A stretch of DNA of 64,000 bases, from NCBI GenBank assembly GCA_963920665.1, contig OY987263.1:43993218-44057217 (forward strand), given 5' to 3'. The stretch comes from Straminergon stramineum (Eukaryota; Streptophyta; Bryopsida; Hypnales; Calliergonaceae). The translations under genes and the position numbers were made by a program. Each line of letters begins with the position of its first letter. Position 1 is the first letter of the stretch. The notes beneath the pieces were generated by a model, which was not told the origin of the DNA, made no database searches, and was given only the letters and a program-made list of their open reading frames with translations. Below, piece by piece: positions 49,566 through 62,190 of the stretch.

Positions 49566-52500
49566 CATAATAGCTCAAGTTGCATTGATGCAAAGTAGTG
49601 TGATTCTTGAAAATTAGTCACACATTATTAGGAAAAATTAGTGAACCTAAATCAATGTTTTATTGGTGCAAGAAATTGAATAGTACAAGCTCCCCATAGT
49701 TTGTATGAAGTCTGGATGATTGCAATCTAATCATTGTTAGCATTTGGATGAAATTTAAATGAAATTAGATGAAATTTAGGGTAATGTCTAATGAAGGTAG
49801 ATGAAATTGTAAGAATTTTGGTTTAAAATTGACAAAACCTAGATGACAATTGTAGTCTTGGAAATAGTACAAAAATAGTGTAGACCACATTATATAGATG
49901 TTATCTAAAGTTTTGTGAACTTCCTATGATTCCATCACACAAACTTCATTCCATGATGAATATGTGTTTGTGTTACCATTGTAGGGGACAATGATTCAAT
50001 TAATTTTTGTACCAATTCTAGCAAATTTTGCATAACGTTTGCATATTTTGATAGATTAGCTAAACTACAATTTCATGTGATTTTTAACAAATTTTGAAAA
50101 TATCTACTACAAAATTTGGTAATGCAATGGCACGTTAGTTCTTGAAGAGCATATCCAAAAAATTGTTGAAATGTGGTGACATTTAGTCTTCCAAAAGAGT
50201 GTATGCACATCCTTATGTCAGTTGTGGAGTGGATGTTTTGGGAAGAACGTGAAGTTGTATCCTACTTAGGGTTTTGTTTTTTTTAATTTCTTGTTTGGCA
50301 ATTTTTTGAAATCAAACAAATGCCTATGCATGCTTCAAGATATCATTAGTAAATTGACCTACAAGACTTAATCATCTTTTTGCCTGATAAGGTAAGTGAA
50401 CCCATTGTGGACAAAATGGAAGTAAGTCCATTGTGATTGAAATTATAGTATTGTGTTGTACGTTCTAGAATGTACACTACTAATGAAAGTTCAAGGTGGT
50501 CCCTATGATCTAAACTTTCGGCATGATTTTATAAAACTATTTTATAGGATAGGAATCCACATTAGCTTTTAGAGAATATTATTTTTATTCCAGTTGATGC
50601 TTAAGAGATAAAATTATGCCATGCTAAGCTCAAATGGATTTTCTCAAGTAGCACAAAAAAATCACAAAAACTCAAAATAATTTTTTTTCAATTTTTTTTC
50701 TTATAAAAAATATTCTTGTCTACAAAGAAAAATTTGATTCATTTGATTTAGATTAGTGATGAGAAAGTTATGGAGAACCTTGTTTTGGAGGCAACCAAAG
50801 CATCTTTATTCAAATGTACCCTATAGGATGCATTTTTTAACTCAATTTTGTTAGTTTAAAACAAAGAAGTTCTATGTGATATAATTTTCTTACTAGAAAA
50901 ATCTCATTGTTGGGATAAGTGCCTTTCAATTCCATCTCAAAACTATTAAAAATTTGTTTTTTCCTTCTATCTTCTATCTACTTCTACTTAAGAAGTTTAA
51001 AAAAAAAAAAAATCAAGTTTTTTTTTCCCCTAGGTTTTCTATTTTTTTTTTCTTAAGTTTAGAAGAATCAAAGATTTAATTCTATTTAGGCAATGTGCAA
51101 TAAAAAAATATTTCTTCACTTGAAATGCAAATATATTACAATGTACATGGTCAAATTTTTTTAAAATTTCTTCCACACAATTTCATGCTAGTTTAGTGCA
51201 AAAGCCTACAATTAGATTTATAATTTTTAGAAATATTTTGCACTTTGCAATAGAAATGACTAGTTTGAGTGTTTTTTGAAAAAAAGAAGGCCTTGGTCCT
51301 TGAAGGGTGTAGAATATGGATTGATCTAATGGATGGTCTAATTATGAGACCCTAAAGCAAGCACTTGGGACAAGGCCTACCCCAATGCAACTAAAAGAAA
51401 TTAGACTACGTTGTTTCTATTTTGCATGAAGGCTACAAAGGTCTATTGTGGTGATGGAGCTTTGATGTAAGTTGTTAAGCAAAGAGATTGAAGGTGCTTA
51501 GAACAATTCATATTAAAGGAGTGATAAAATTATTTTGGGTTCTCTAATTGAATGTAATTTTGATTTTTATGAAGATCCTCCAAAAAAGAGAAGAGGGTGC
51601 TTGTATAGGAAGAATTTTGTTGAGAGAAATAGAAAAGTGTGTCATGATCTCTTAGTTTGAGGTTGCTTTCCTCCCTCTTCTATTTACAATCATGTCAAGT
51701 TCTGGCTTAGATTCAAGATGAGCAAAGAGTTGTTTATTCAAATTGCAGAATTCATTCCCAATTTTGATTTGTACATTACATCATAGAGAGATGTTGTAGA
51801 ATGCTTGGATTGATCTTCTTTACATAAGTGTATTGCTGCAATTTGAATGCTTGCTTACGATGCAATGGACAAGTATTGTCATTGGAGAGAGCATTGCGCA
51901 AGAGGCAATGTAGCGGTTTATTAGTGCCATTTGTTGTTGTTTTGAGACTAAATTTATGAAGTGTCCAATTAGGTAGATATGAAGAGACAAATGAAGAAAG
52001 TCCATTCTTTTGCAAGTACTAACTGGTAGTGATTTGTTGTAGCTCTTATCGTCTCTATCTCTTTTTTCCAAATGTATTCTTAAGTGCTTTGCAGAATGTA
52101 TAGTCTTGTCCTACTCATTTGCATAGGAAAAATTTGCATTGAATGGACTACAGGCATGTAGCCTATTACAATCATTTTGTGATGCCCTTGATTCTTTCTC
52201 AATTAGAAATTATTCTTTATTAGTTTATTGGCACAATAAAAGAATTCCAATCTATTGAGTAGAAATTGAGTACTAATCCAAAGGGTGACTTTGACGAGAG
52301 TGGAGCTAGAAGACTTGCTACAACAAAGCTAGTGTAGCCAATATGAGGTTGTAGAGAAGAAGCTTAGAGATAATTAAAAAGTTTTTGCTAAAGAGGAATT
52401 TGCCTTACTTTGTTTGGATTGGATTGAACCACAATGGGTTGAATTCACATAGAATGAAGTGTAGTAGAGAGGTTCCAAATCTCATTTAGAATTAATATTT

Positions 52501-53789
52501 AGGAGAAAGACAACATGCCATATTTAACTACTTTTGGACTATTGAAAGTCCAAAATTAATAAATGCACAAATCCCCCGATGCATGGGGACATTAAGAAAG
52601 ACATCGAGAGATTTCCAAATACATGTATAGAGTTCAAGTTTCTGTTAAGTATTATAGGGAGTCCAACTCCAAAGCTTAGAAATTGGGCTATGAAGAGTAT
52701 TGAGAAATCTCATGGTCTTAGGGTGAAACCTTTGTCTCACCATGAAAGTTATTGCTAGAAGGTTTCAGTATTCAAAAGAAGTCCAAAAAAGTTCCTCAAG
52801 TGAATCCATGGCTGTGCAAAGTTTACACAATTGCATCGAGAGATCTCTTGATGAATGTGATTGTAAAATATGCGTCAACTTCCCTTAATACATGTATGGC
52901 TCTAATATGAGATTTAAGAATGTAATGAATGATGTGAGATGTCAAAGTTAATCAATTCTCTTATTGTGCTATAGTGTGAGGTAGTGAGATTCATAGCTAA
53001 GATCATGCATTCAGAAAGATGATATGCTTGATAAGATTCATAGGATGATTGTCCTACATTGTGAAGGATATGGTACCCAAAGATCTCAGAAACCATATCA
53101 ACTTTGAATTATGAAGTGAATTCTAATTCTTAAAATCAAAGATAAGGGGGGGGGGGTCTACATCAAGAAATCCCCTGATGCAATGCTAACATTTTAAGGT
53201 GAGTAGATGCATGCAAATGAACAAATGAATGTGTCTTATGCCATAAACAATGCGACTTATGTGTCGTAAATCTAAGTGAAATAGTTGGTTGCATGCATGG
53301 TAAATAAACTATGCTTTATTCCAATTTAAATTAGTTTGTTGGTTGCATATTTTAGAATACTTAGGAAACAAAAGCCCAAATAACCAAAAGAAAAAGAGTC
53401 TCGCAATTGAAATTCATAAATCAAGTTTCATATATCCTGAATAATAGTAGTGCATCCAATAGAATTGTCTCACAACATTGTAATTATCACTTCACTAATC
53501 AATTGCAAGAAAAAAAAGAATGTAGAAGTCAACTGGGCATTAACATCGAGTAAGACTATGACATCAATTAAGGTAGTTGATATGAAGAAATAATAGGAAC
53601 ATCATATTATGCTCTTTAGTCCATAAAGTAAGACAACTCGTAAACAACAACTTCGACAACAAGCTAAAAAAATTACATTGTTTAAGGGATTCATATAGAA
53701 CCATATACAATTAAATTGAATCTTGACATTGCAATGCATGATGGAGAATGCATCAAGAGATCTCCCAATGACCCAGATAAGGTACTCGA
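49566..53789. other. AT-rich DNA with scattered copies of the 20-bp palindrome
   Basis: No gene recognised. Copies or half copies of CATCGGGAGATCTCCCGATG occur at 52570-52582 and 52601-52620 (halves), 52834-52853 (CATCGAGAGATCTCTTGATG), 53161-53180 (CATCAAGAAATCCCCTGATG) and 53751-53770 (CATCAAGAGATCTCCCAATG). A G-run lies at about 53147-53156. This is the downstream side of the minus-strand transposon gene. Confidence 0.6.
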
Positions 53790-55846
53790 TTAGGGGTCCA
53801 CCTCGTTTGCCCTATTCAAATTCGCCAACATAGCCTCTCTACTTTTTTTAGGAATAATCCATGATTTTGGATCCACTATCTTGGACCAATTTGCATATAC
53901 TACACAATGTGCATCAACCCAAGTTTGGGGAGTGTTTTCAACAACCCATTTACTATACCAACAATTCTGGTACCTTAATTCTAAGGTAGTTTCAGAGTTA
54001 TCCGGTTGCCAATATTGAATCAAGAAATTCCCGTTATTCACATCTTCCGCTAATCTGCATACGGTAGACAATGCTCTTCCTTGCCAAACAACACAAATTT
54101 TAGGATCCTTAGGACTCAAAAGAACCCACAAGCCTAGGTGTATGTCAAGCTAAGGATTAAAGCTTTCCCGTGGCGCTTCATTTGTAGGGCTGCAATAAGT
54201 TTTTGGATCATCTTATTCTAGAATCACGTCCATAGGGTTGACCCTTGGCCCCAAGTGAGGTACTTCATCATGCGCCAACCTCCAATCATGTTTTGGCCAG
54301 AAGCCTTCTACCAATTGTGGAGGACAATCCAGAAGTGGTTCCTTCAGCTCCTGCAGTACACATTCCCAATAATCTACGTATGGACCAGACGCAGTTGCAA
54401 ATCCTTCACATTTGACATTCCATTCTTCCAATATTGAATGTACTTCTGTAGTCCTATCATCATGAAACCTTTATTCAAGGTAGCTTTCCATGCCATTTCA
54501 GTAGCCTTCTCTTGATTTCCCGTGGCTTTGGGAACTTTGCTGCCCCACATAGGCTTGAATGGAACAAGCTTTGGACAGCATGGAGGGAGCTTCGGTTGAC
54601 CATTCTAGTCTTTCTTCTAGAGGTGTTGAGAAGGTTTGTCAGATGGTAGCCATTGTGAATCAATTGCTCACTTTTTATATTTCATGACAGGGACCCCATC
54701 ATTGTCTACATAGAACCTAAAAAGATGCATCTCCCCCAAACCAATTAATCTAGCCTTGCCACTGCTCAGGTAACCCTTTACAAAGGACTTGAAATCGGCC
54801 ACCTCTTGTATAAACTCTAGCATAAATGATAGTTCTTAGGACTCCATGAAGGCTTTCATGAGGTCAACAACAACAAAAGTGTTCTTGCTCTTCAAGGCCT
54901 TTGACAGGTGGCTGAAATAAGCATCGATGTCCTCGTGTGTGTGTCCAATAAGTAGAAAACCAACCTGAATTTCCTTGAAGACACCTCGTGTAGTGAGCAA
55001 GGACAAGAATGCCATCAAATACAGGTTCTTGTTATCCTTAGTAGAATTGTCAAGTTGAAGATACAATTTTTTAGGGAGGGAGACAGATCCAAGTCGAGCT
55101 TCTGCTTCTATTAACTTGAAGTTGTCCATACACCTAGACTTTCCTCTAAGTAGTGCCTGAAACATTGGATTAGAAGGTAGATAGGGGAAGAAGTCTCTAG
55201 TCTCTTGAATTGGAGGACCCTCCAGTCGATGAAACAATCTTGCCAATGACGAGATTGTGAAGGTCGAATCCCTAGGCCAGTAAGATGGAGCATAATGGGC
55301 ATATGCACCATCACCATGACCATGAGCAACCATTCTAGTAACGCTCATTGGAAGCTAACCCAAACCTTGGGTGGCCTTCATTGTCACTTGCATTCTAGGG
55401 AGAGCTGTTTTAGTTATATCCATCTTCTCGTGAATAACACATAATATCTCTTGTAGGTTTTGTTTGGATTCTTCATGCTTTAAGGCATACAAGCGACGAC
55501 AGGATCCTTGATGATTAAGATGTTCACTTCGTTGCTTCATGAACTCCACATTTTTGGGGCTTCCTTTGCGTGATTTTAGGAGAAAATGTTGTAGTTGGTT
55601 GCACGTAGTACATTTCGCAAATGAACTTCCAACAGGCTTAATAGACACATTGTTGAAGTGTTGCTTTTTAATTCTACTAGTAGCTGACTGGTTGACGGAA
55701 GGAAGGCCATATTCTTCATTTAACTACAAATAAAATCAAAGCACATTTGAGCATCAAGGCAACACCATTGGAGGCTTAAATAGGACAGATGGACAATGAG
55801 ACCATTCAAAAAAATTATACTGCAAATGAAAGATGTAACAATGATT

Positions 55847-55894
55847 CATCGGGAGATCTCCTGATGACAAATACCATCAGGAGATCTCCCCATG
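55847..55894. repeat. Two 20-bp palindromes inside an intron of the transposase-like gene
   Basis: CATCGGGAGATCTCCTGATG (55847-55866) and CATCAGGAGATCTCCCCATG (55875-55894) lie 8 bp apart in intron 4. Each has an exact GGAGATCTCC core. Confidence 0.9.
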
Positions 55895-56823
55895 ATCCAA
55901 CCCAGCATTAGGATAAATTATACTACCTTGTTGGCATTAACTTGAATGCGCTTCCAGTTATTTCCAGCAGGCAGAAATTTTAGAGTGTCTATTCTCCCAT
56001 TTCCTACGCCATGCATTTGGTGTGGCATTTGGTCTACGTTCTCATCAATGATTGCTTTCATAGTTCCAGTGACTTGAATGGTTCCAATCCTAGGACGCTT
56101 AATCCTTTTATTTCCATGTGTCCCTGAAACCACACCTTCATTGTATTTGTCCATGTAATTATGATATGTCAACTTCAGAATTCTGTGAATAGTGTACCAA
56201 GCTGTGGTACAAACCTTTGCACCTTCTAGTGTGATGTATTTGTGCTTTCAAGTCCTGTCCAAACTGTGCAATTGCCCACCAACAACAATTCCGTACTTGC
56301 GGCGGTCTTCAAATGGCTTCAAGTAGAAATTCTGCCTAATCCTCCGTGTACTCTCTTGGAGGAAAAACTGACAACATCAAATCTCACAACATTTGTAGGA
56401 ACTGACCTTCCGAATTTCTTCATCGACTGTTTTGCGGATATATTGTGAATCCTTCTGATGAAGATTGGGCTTACGAATAACAAAACGATAAGGTGCCTTC
56501 TCCCTTCCACCAAGACAAGTAAGGGGGGTTGGAATAATGGGAAACGCTGCAAAATGGTCCAATGTCTCCTTCAATGATCGCCCATTAGGGAACCAACAAT
56601 TCGACATTGGCCACCAAACATGAGTCATAATAGCATCTTCATTACCCACAAGGACGTCTAGGACTATCACACCTATATATTCCTCACCAAGTGATCCATT
56701 TGGGAAAGGATCATTTGGCCTCCAACAATTTCTTCGACTGGACGAAAGAAACACACCTACAACATCCTTTAGATGTACTTCAAGCCCAAAACAAGCATCT
56801 TGACGAATATATGGACATGTATC

Positions 56824-56843
56824 CATCGAGGGATCTCCTAATG
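56824..56843. repeat. Palindrome copy within exon 2
   Basis: CATCGAGGGATCTCCTAATG lies in the coding sequence and encodes LGDPSMD on the minus strand. Confidence 0.7.
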
Positions 56844-57236
56844 TTCTCACAGCGTTGGCGGCTCTCCACAACATTGTCCGATCTAGCACATCAGCCAATG
56901 TTCGCAAACCCCTCTGACAAGGATTGACTACAAAACCCAAAACTTCTTGAATGATCAATTGAGGCTATAACAAAACAAAGACCCAAGGTTCTAACGGAAT
57001 GGCCATACCCAGCCATTGGCCCTTAGGACAAACCTCCACAATAGATCCTTCCCCAACTTCACCGAATCCTAGAACAAACAATTTCACTAAATCACCATTG
57101 TCAAATGGTAATGATCGAGCAAAGGATTCCTTTGATACACCCTCCGTAGGTGATCCACCTAAATATGGGATCATTGCATTATCGAAGGATTCAAAGCATG
57201 AATCCATGATATGAGTCTTGCTATCTACAAAATCCA

Positions 57237-57256
57237 TATTGAGAGATCTCCGGATG
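57237..57256. repeat. Palindrome copy abutting the transposase-like start codon
   Basis: TATTGAGAGATCTCCGGATG begins at the last base of the start codon complement (CAT at 57235-57237), so it forms the immediate 5' leader. Confidence 0.75.
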
Positions 57257-57443
57257 ACTAGTTATCCTGCAAATCACATTAACTCTCAATGCAGATAGGC
57301 GAGATATATTGAAAAAAACTTTCTATGACTTCACAACATTAGATCATCTCTAGGCTATTCGTATTCTTCTCACATCCTCCAAGCAAAATCAATGAAGGCT
57401 ATAATTCTTTCAAATAATTAAAGTGTATCATCTTTTCTAGTTG

Positions 57444-57463
57444 TATCGGGAGATCTCCCGATA
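57444..57463. repeat. Perfect 20-bp palindrome upstream of the transposase-like gene
   Basis: TATCGGGAGATCTCCCGATA is a perfect palindrome, about 200 bp upstream of the start codon. Confidence 0.9.
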
Positions 57464-57680
57464 GGCTATTTCCAAGAAGACAACATATAGACTCGAATTA
57501 TCTATTGGAAATCAATCAGTTCCATACTATATCCATAGCCGTTGATCTTCATATATAGAATCAAACAAATGAATCATGTACACCAGTTGTGAATTCAAGC
57601 ACCTCCTTAAAGATGTTCCTAATCACGACTCAATTAAAACATATTCGGATACAAGAATTGACCAATCTAAAGATACAACT

Positions 57681-58011
57681 GTCCGAAGATCTCCCGATAT
57701 AGCCATCAAGAGATCTCCAAATGGTGGAATTGGAAAATATTCTATAATAGCCATCGGGAGATTTCTTGATGCAGAATTTGAGAATTATTCATTAATAGCC
57801 ATCGGGAGATTTCTCGATGCAAAATTTGAGAATTATTCATTAATAGCCATCGAGAGATCTCTAGATGCTAAAGTTGGATAATACTCTATACTAGCTATCG
57901 GGAGATCTCCCGATGGCTTCATCGACAGAAATGCTAATGGCTTCATCGAGAGATCTCCTGATGGCTTCATTGATAGATCAACCAATACTACCATCGAGAG
58001 ATCTCCCGATG
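57681..58011. repeat. 48-bp tandem array of 20-bp palindromes
   Basis: Palindrome copies begin at 57681 (degenerate), 57704, 57752, 57800, 57848, 57896, 57944 and 57992. After the first, the spacing is 48 bp throughout. The best copies are CATCGAGAGATCTCCCGATG (57992-58011) and ATCGGGAGATCTCCCGAT (57897-57914). Each is separated by about 28 bp; two neighbouring spacers are nearly identical (AATTTGAGAATTATTCATTA) and others differ. As 48 is a multiple of three, open frames with a 16-residue repeat cross the array on both strands; I do not call them genes. The array lies about 440-775 bp upstream of the transposase-like start. Confidence 0.92.
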
Positions 58012-58849
58012 CATCCAACAACAACATTCTACTATATACAATCTACTATGTACTGATACCAAATGTGAAGGTGTAGAGAATGGAATATGGAATGGGACCT
58101 AAGACATCGGATTTACACATGTTATGGTAGAACACCATAATGACGTATGTTTGGATACTACAGGTATTCTACTAACGTATGCCACCGTATGTGAATGTTC
58201 TCTTCAACATTAAAACTCATGGATTTCTTACAGTGTTCATTGGTTTCTGAAGCTATAATGTTTCTTCTATGCAAGGAGAATCTCATGGTTAGTCATTGAT
58301 GTCGGGGGCCATGAACCAAGTGCATGTCATTCACAACAACAAAGCATGCAATTTCACATTCATTTGATAGTTACCTACAATTACAGACTACTTCTGGAGG
58401 TCGATTAGATTCACAATACGATTCAGTTACTGGCTACAGTCGATGAAGTTATCACTTATTAGGAGTTGCAAATCTTTTTGCATGCGTTACAAAAGAAACT
58501 AATGTTGTCGAACTATGCTACACTCTCAATCTACACATTTTGATTATGGAGCAATAGGAAGGGACACCAATGCGACTAAAGAAACCTCAAAATCATCAGC
58601 AAAGAAATAGTGGTAAGTGAAGATATCATACCTTGCCACAAGTAATTGATACAAAGCCTTGTCTGCCAATGCGACTCAACCTCGAGATGTTCACAACGCC
58701 AAAAAGCATGTAGTCCAAACTCATAAGCCTCTACAACTTCTGAACGTGTGCAAAAGACAGTAAGCTGTCACTAGCTTGGGGGTTGTGATACAATTGGATT
58801 GACATTCAGAAACTGCGTTTTTCCACCCAAAATTTGAGAGGGAGGTGCA
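58012..58849. other. Intergenic DNA, no feature recognised
   Basis: Mixed composition with no long frame on either strand and no clear repeat. Confidence 0.35.
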
Positions 58850-59185
58850 TTCCTTGATTTCGAATTGTGACTACATTCATGAAGGTCTCGTAATAGTAAC
58901 TAGGGGGAAGATTTCAAGATGCACTCCTTCTATTTGATTGTTCTCTACATTCTTGAAGTTCGCGTAGCACTGATAAGGGGGAGCATCTTCAAATGCGGTC
59001 GACCAATTCGAGTGTTGACTGTATTCTTGAAATTTGTGCAGGATTGACATGAAGATACATGTGCGTGCGTTCCTTCAATTCAAAAGTCGCCTACTATATG
59101 GGAAGTTGTGAAGCACTGACAAGTTGGAGAGGGTACAGGCCGTCCTTCCCTTCGAATCTTCAATTGGATTCTTGAAATGGGCAGT
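58850..59185. repeat. Degenerate ~73-bp tandem repeat, about 4.5 units
   Basis: Units start near 58851, 58920, 58994, 59065 and 59139. Each has (G/C)TCCTT-ATTC near the start, an ATTCTTGAA(A/G)T-like block in the middle and a CACTGA-AAG-GG-like block near the end. Strong divergence suggests an old minisatellite. Confidence 0.5.
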
Positions 59186-59889
59186 ATTAAATGATGGTAT
59201 CATTGCGGCATTTGATGTCATGGAGTTATAGCCCATAAGTAACGGATCAACTTTTAAACACCGTCATGACCGCAAATTTTATGGACTTCAAAGATCGGTA
59301 GTCAATAGTCATCTTACCTGATTATCATTTAGGCTCACGTGAACTTTATATAGTAATGCAATATGGTATACATTGGTGTAGTTCATTCAGGACTTCTTCT
59401 AGTAATGTTGTAAGCATTTCTATTTTTTACAACTAGGTGGAAGTTTCTAACATGCAGTTGTATAGTTTTTAGTCTACTTCAAAGGTTGATGCTACATTGT
59501 AGCAGCTTAGCATAAGAAAGAAGGTTATATTTGAAAATTTTGATAATCGAAGGTAATTCGTGTATTCCATTTTTTGATAAATAGGAGGTTTTAGCAAAAG
59601 AAAAGAAAAAGAAAAAAATGGTGTACATTTTCATGCAATATTTCCTATATTTTTTGTTTTTTTTTGGCACAAATGAAACGAAAGTCCATTGTAGAGAAGA
59701 GGAAATCCTAAAGTGCCAGCCACAGGTGGCTTAGCTAGAGACAACACAACAAGGATACAAAGTTCCTTGTAGTTTGTTTACAACTTTTCATGACATGGTT
59801 TATAAGCTATTGTATGATAAGTAGTTTTTTCCTTGGTTATACAATTCAAGCAGATACACAAGAATTCATTCTTCATAAAAAAAATGAAA
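59186..59889. other. Intergenic DNA
   Basis: No gene recognised; an A-rich run lies at about 59598-59617. Confidence 0.35.
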
Positions 59890-60545
59890 TTCATACAAAT
59901 TTGGAAAGCATTTAATCCCTCCATTTTGATCAATGACCTACATGTTCATAGGAGCTTCTATTTGCGGGAAGTAATGGATTTTCTATTGTGAAATGAACTT
60001 AGAAGTCCTTTATTTTACCCAATTTTCAAAAGAAATAGAGAAAAATATAATTACAAGGTGTAGATTGTTTATTACAATAGTACCACCATTTGGATTGCCA
60101 TTTTTCAATCCTATAACAATTTTCTAAATGATTGAATTGTACTATTTTGATTCATTATATACTTCTTTGTACTTAATTACTATTTTTTCCGTATATGCTA
60201 TACAATTCCAAATGATCTAAACAATTTCATATAGGTAATTATTTGACTTACCTTGAAGAATGAATGCAAAGAAGCATTTCAAACATTTTCCAATACAAAT
60301 GTGACCTTGTGAAGTGTAGTTGTCCCATTTTTTCAAGGCCAAAGAATTTTTGTCAATTCAAATGCTAGTAGCTTGCAATGGTCACAGTGAAAATTTCTGA
60401 ATTTTTTTTACATCTTTCAAAACTAGCATACTACAAGATACTATACTTAGTTGTGTCCAAAATTGTTTCTTTCATAAAATTTGGTACTTACATGGAAATG
60501 GCAATATGGAAGCATTTTTTGTGAAAACATTTCAAGGAACTTTAC
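59890..60545. mobile_element. Diverged relative of MITE C, ends lost
   Basis: The order of blocks matches 25480-26120: CATTCCATTTTGATCAATGA-like, ATGGATTTTCTA, AAGTCCTTTATTT, TAGATTGTTTATTACAA, GCACAACTCCAAATGATCT-like and CAAGGAACTTTA. The AGGGGTTAA terminus is absent. Confidence 0.65.
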
Positions 60546-62190
60546 CTAATATTAAGGTGTTGGCTTAATAGTTTTAGGATGTAGGTTTCATCATGGTATT
60601 AAGGGCTTCTATCCAAGAGCACTAGGAAATTCCAACACACTGGAAAAAATATTCAAATTTCATGAATGCTATAGCCTCTCTCTAGAGCAATAATTTATCT
60701 ATTGTCATATTGATTTCTCTTCTAGTCCATGGCTATTACCTTATGGAAATTGTATTGTAGTACCTATTTGAGGACTCTACCATGAAATCATTTCTATAGC
60801 CCCTCCAAGTTCACTTGTATGTAACCTCAGTCATTGACAATACATACTTTCACGGTTGTTCTATCGAACGCATTTTGGGGTTCGGGTGTCGAGTTGTTCG
60901 TCTGACGTTGCGTGTCGTATAAGACGAGTGTCACATACACTAGAAAAATTTGTCGCATAAGGCCTTATCCTAGTAGTAGAGATAATTTGAAATCTCCCTT
61001 TATTTATGATCCATAATTTAGAATGTAATAAGTCATTATTAAATTGAGGCACTTCAATAAAATGAAACTCAAATATGTCAAGATTGGAAATAGAAAGAGC
61101 TTTATTTGAAAGTCAACCTTAAAGTTGACTTTATTAGACGGACAAGGGGGTCTACTAGATGTGTTGGACGTCGTGTTCGTCGTGTTGTCGAGTTGTTCGG
61201 CCGAACAACCATGCATACTTTTAGTTTATTAGAACTATGTTTTTCAAAACACCCTATGCCATGCCCTAAATGGCTTGTGAGTACTCACCTATTCTTTGAT
61301 TGGTAAGAAAAGGGTACTCATTTGGGAAGTTCTATTTTAAATGCTATAATTATAAGTTCATGTAAGGAAAATTCCCTCGTTTGTGTTTTGTAACCAATAA
61401 TGATTCATTTTGATTTTTGAAGTACAATGCAATTTTGTGGTGAGGGTCCAAGCATGTAATATCAATTAAATAGGAAGTTATTGTCATGATGTACTTTGCA
61501 TTCTATTCACGATTGTGGTATTAAAAAAAATTGGACTCTACACAAGGCACTTTTACTTTGGCAAGTTGTGCAAAGACAACAAATTTTTTTTTTTTTAATA
61601 ATAAGTGAATGAAATAAATTTAAAATTAAAGCATGTACTATGTGATTATATAATGTGCCATGTCAATTTGCAATTAAATGTTTTGTTTCAAAATAAATAA
61701 ATTGGAAGAAATATATATTTTGTGATTATCCTGTACTGAGTTGGAATACCTACAATGAGATGTTCCTTTGGAGAGTTTGGCCTATTCGTAATGGACACTT
61801 TCTATATTTTAAATGTCTCATACGGTAGGCAGTAGTTGTCCATTTTAAAAAAAAATTCTGTTCATTTTTCTTGATCATAAATGATGGTTTTTAATCCATT
61901 CGTGAAGTAACTTAGAAGTAAACATTTGGACTAAATATTTAATATTTACATCCTCTACAAGCATCAATATTAGTGATTACAGAATATACAATTGTCCATT
62001 TAAAATGAAATGAATGAGTTCTATTAAATATGAAGTCATATGATATGGACTACATTACCTTGCTTAATATAGAGATATCTCTTCATTTTCAAGGACAATC
62101 ATAGGATAAGGTCTTTCAATATTATATAATTGTGAACTTTCAAAGGTATTCAATAGATCTTCTAATGTTTTCTAAAGATCTCCCGATAAT
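60546..62190. other. AT-rich DNA with a duplicated CG-rich motif and a small palindrome
   Basis: TGTCGAGTTGTTCG occurs at 60887-60900 and again at 61186-61199, each beside CGAAC-rich sequence; the second reads into GTTCGGCCGAAC. A 24-bp palindrome around AAAGTCAACCTT/AAGGTTGACTTT lies at 61109-61132. Diverged GAGATCTCCCGAT-type motifs lie at about 62150-62187. No gene recognised. Confidence 0.45.

Larger units (their letters stand above)
53790..57237 (-). pseudogene. DUF7869-type transposase-like gene, 3' half decayed
   Basis: Read from the minus strand with very short introns: exon 1 57237-57034, exon 2 56964-56407, exon 3 56352-56265, exon 4 56201-55927, exon 5 from 55723. The introns are 69, 54, 63 and 203 bp and all junctions keep phase. 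The protein starts MDFVDSKTHIMDS. Exon 5 has a KCTTC cysteine pair and HEKMDITKTALPRMQVT. Downstream are AHGHGDGAYAHY, LYLQLDNSTKDNKN and VGFLLIGHTHEDIDAYFSHL, the Asp/His-rich RNase-H-like core of DUF7869 proteins, many of which lie in mobile elements. The frame is broken by TAG at 55355-55357, TAA at 54836-54838, TGA at 54668-54670 and a frame change near 54430. A C-terminal module (WVLLSPKDPKICVVWQGRA, YQNCWYSKWVVE) ends near 53790. The family name is from memory; the exon structure and the breaks are visible. Confidence 0.75.

Noticed and set aside
57681..58011. CRISPR array
   Set aside because: Repeat and spacer sizes look CRISPR-like, but repeats are degenerate, some spacers are near copies of each other, there are no cas genes, and the context is a plant nuclear genome. 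It is a tandem minisatellite.
57576..58027. Two repeat-containing open frames (plus 57576-57881, minus 57833-58027)
   Set aside because: They exist because the 48-bp period keeps frames open; they lack any non-repeat domain and lie on both strands of the array.
60887..61199. LTR pair from the repeated TGTCGAGTTGTTCG motif
   Set aside because: Similarity is only about 14 bp with no TG...CA ends, so it does not support an LTR.
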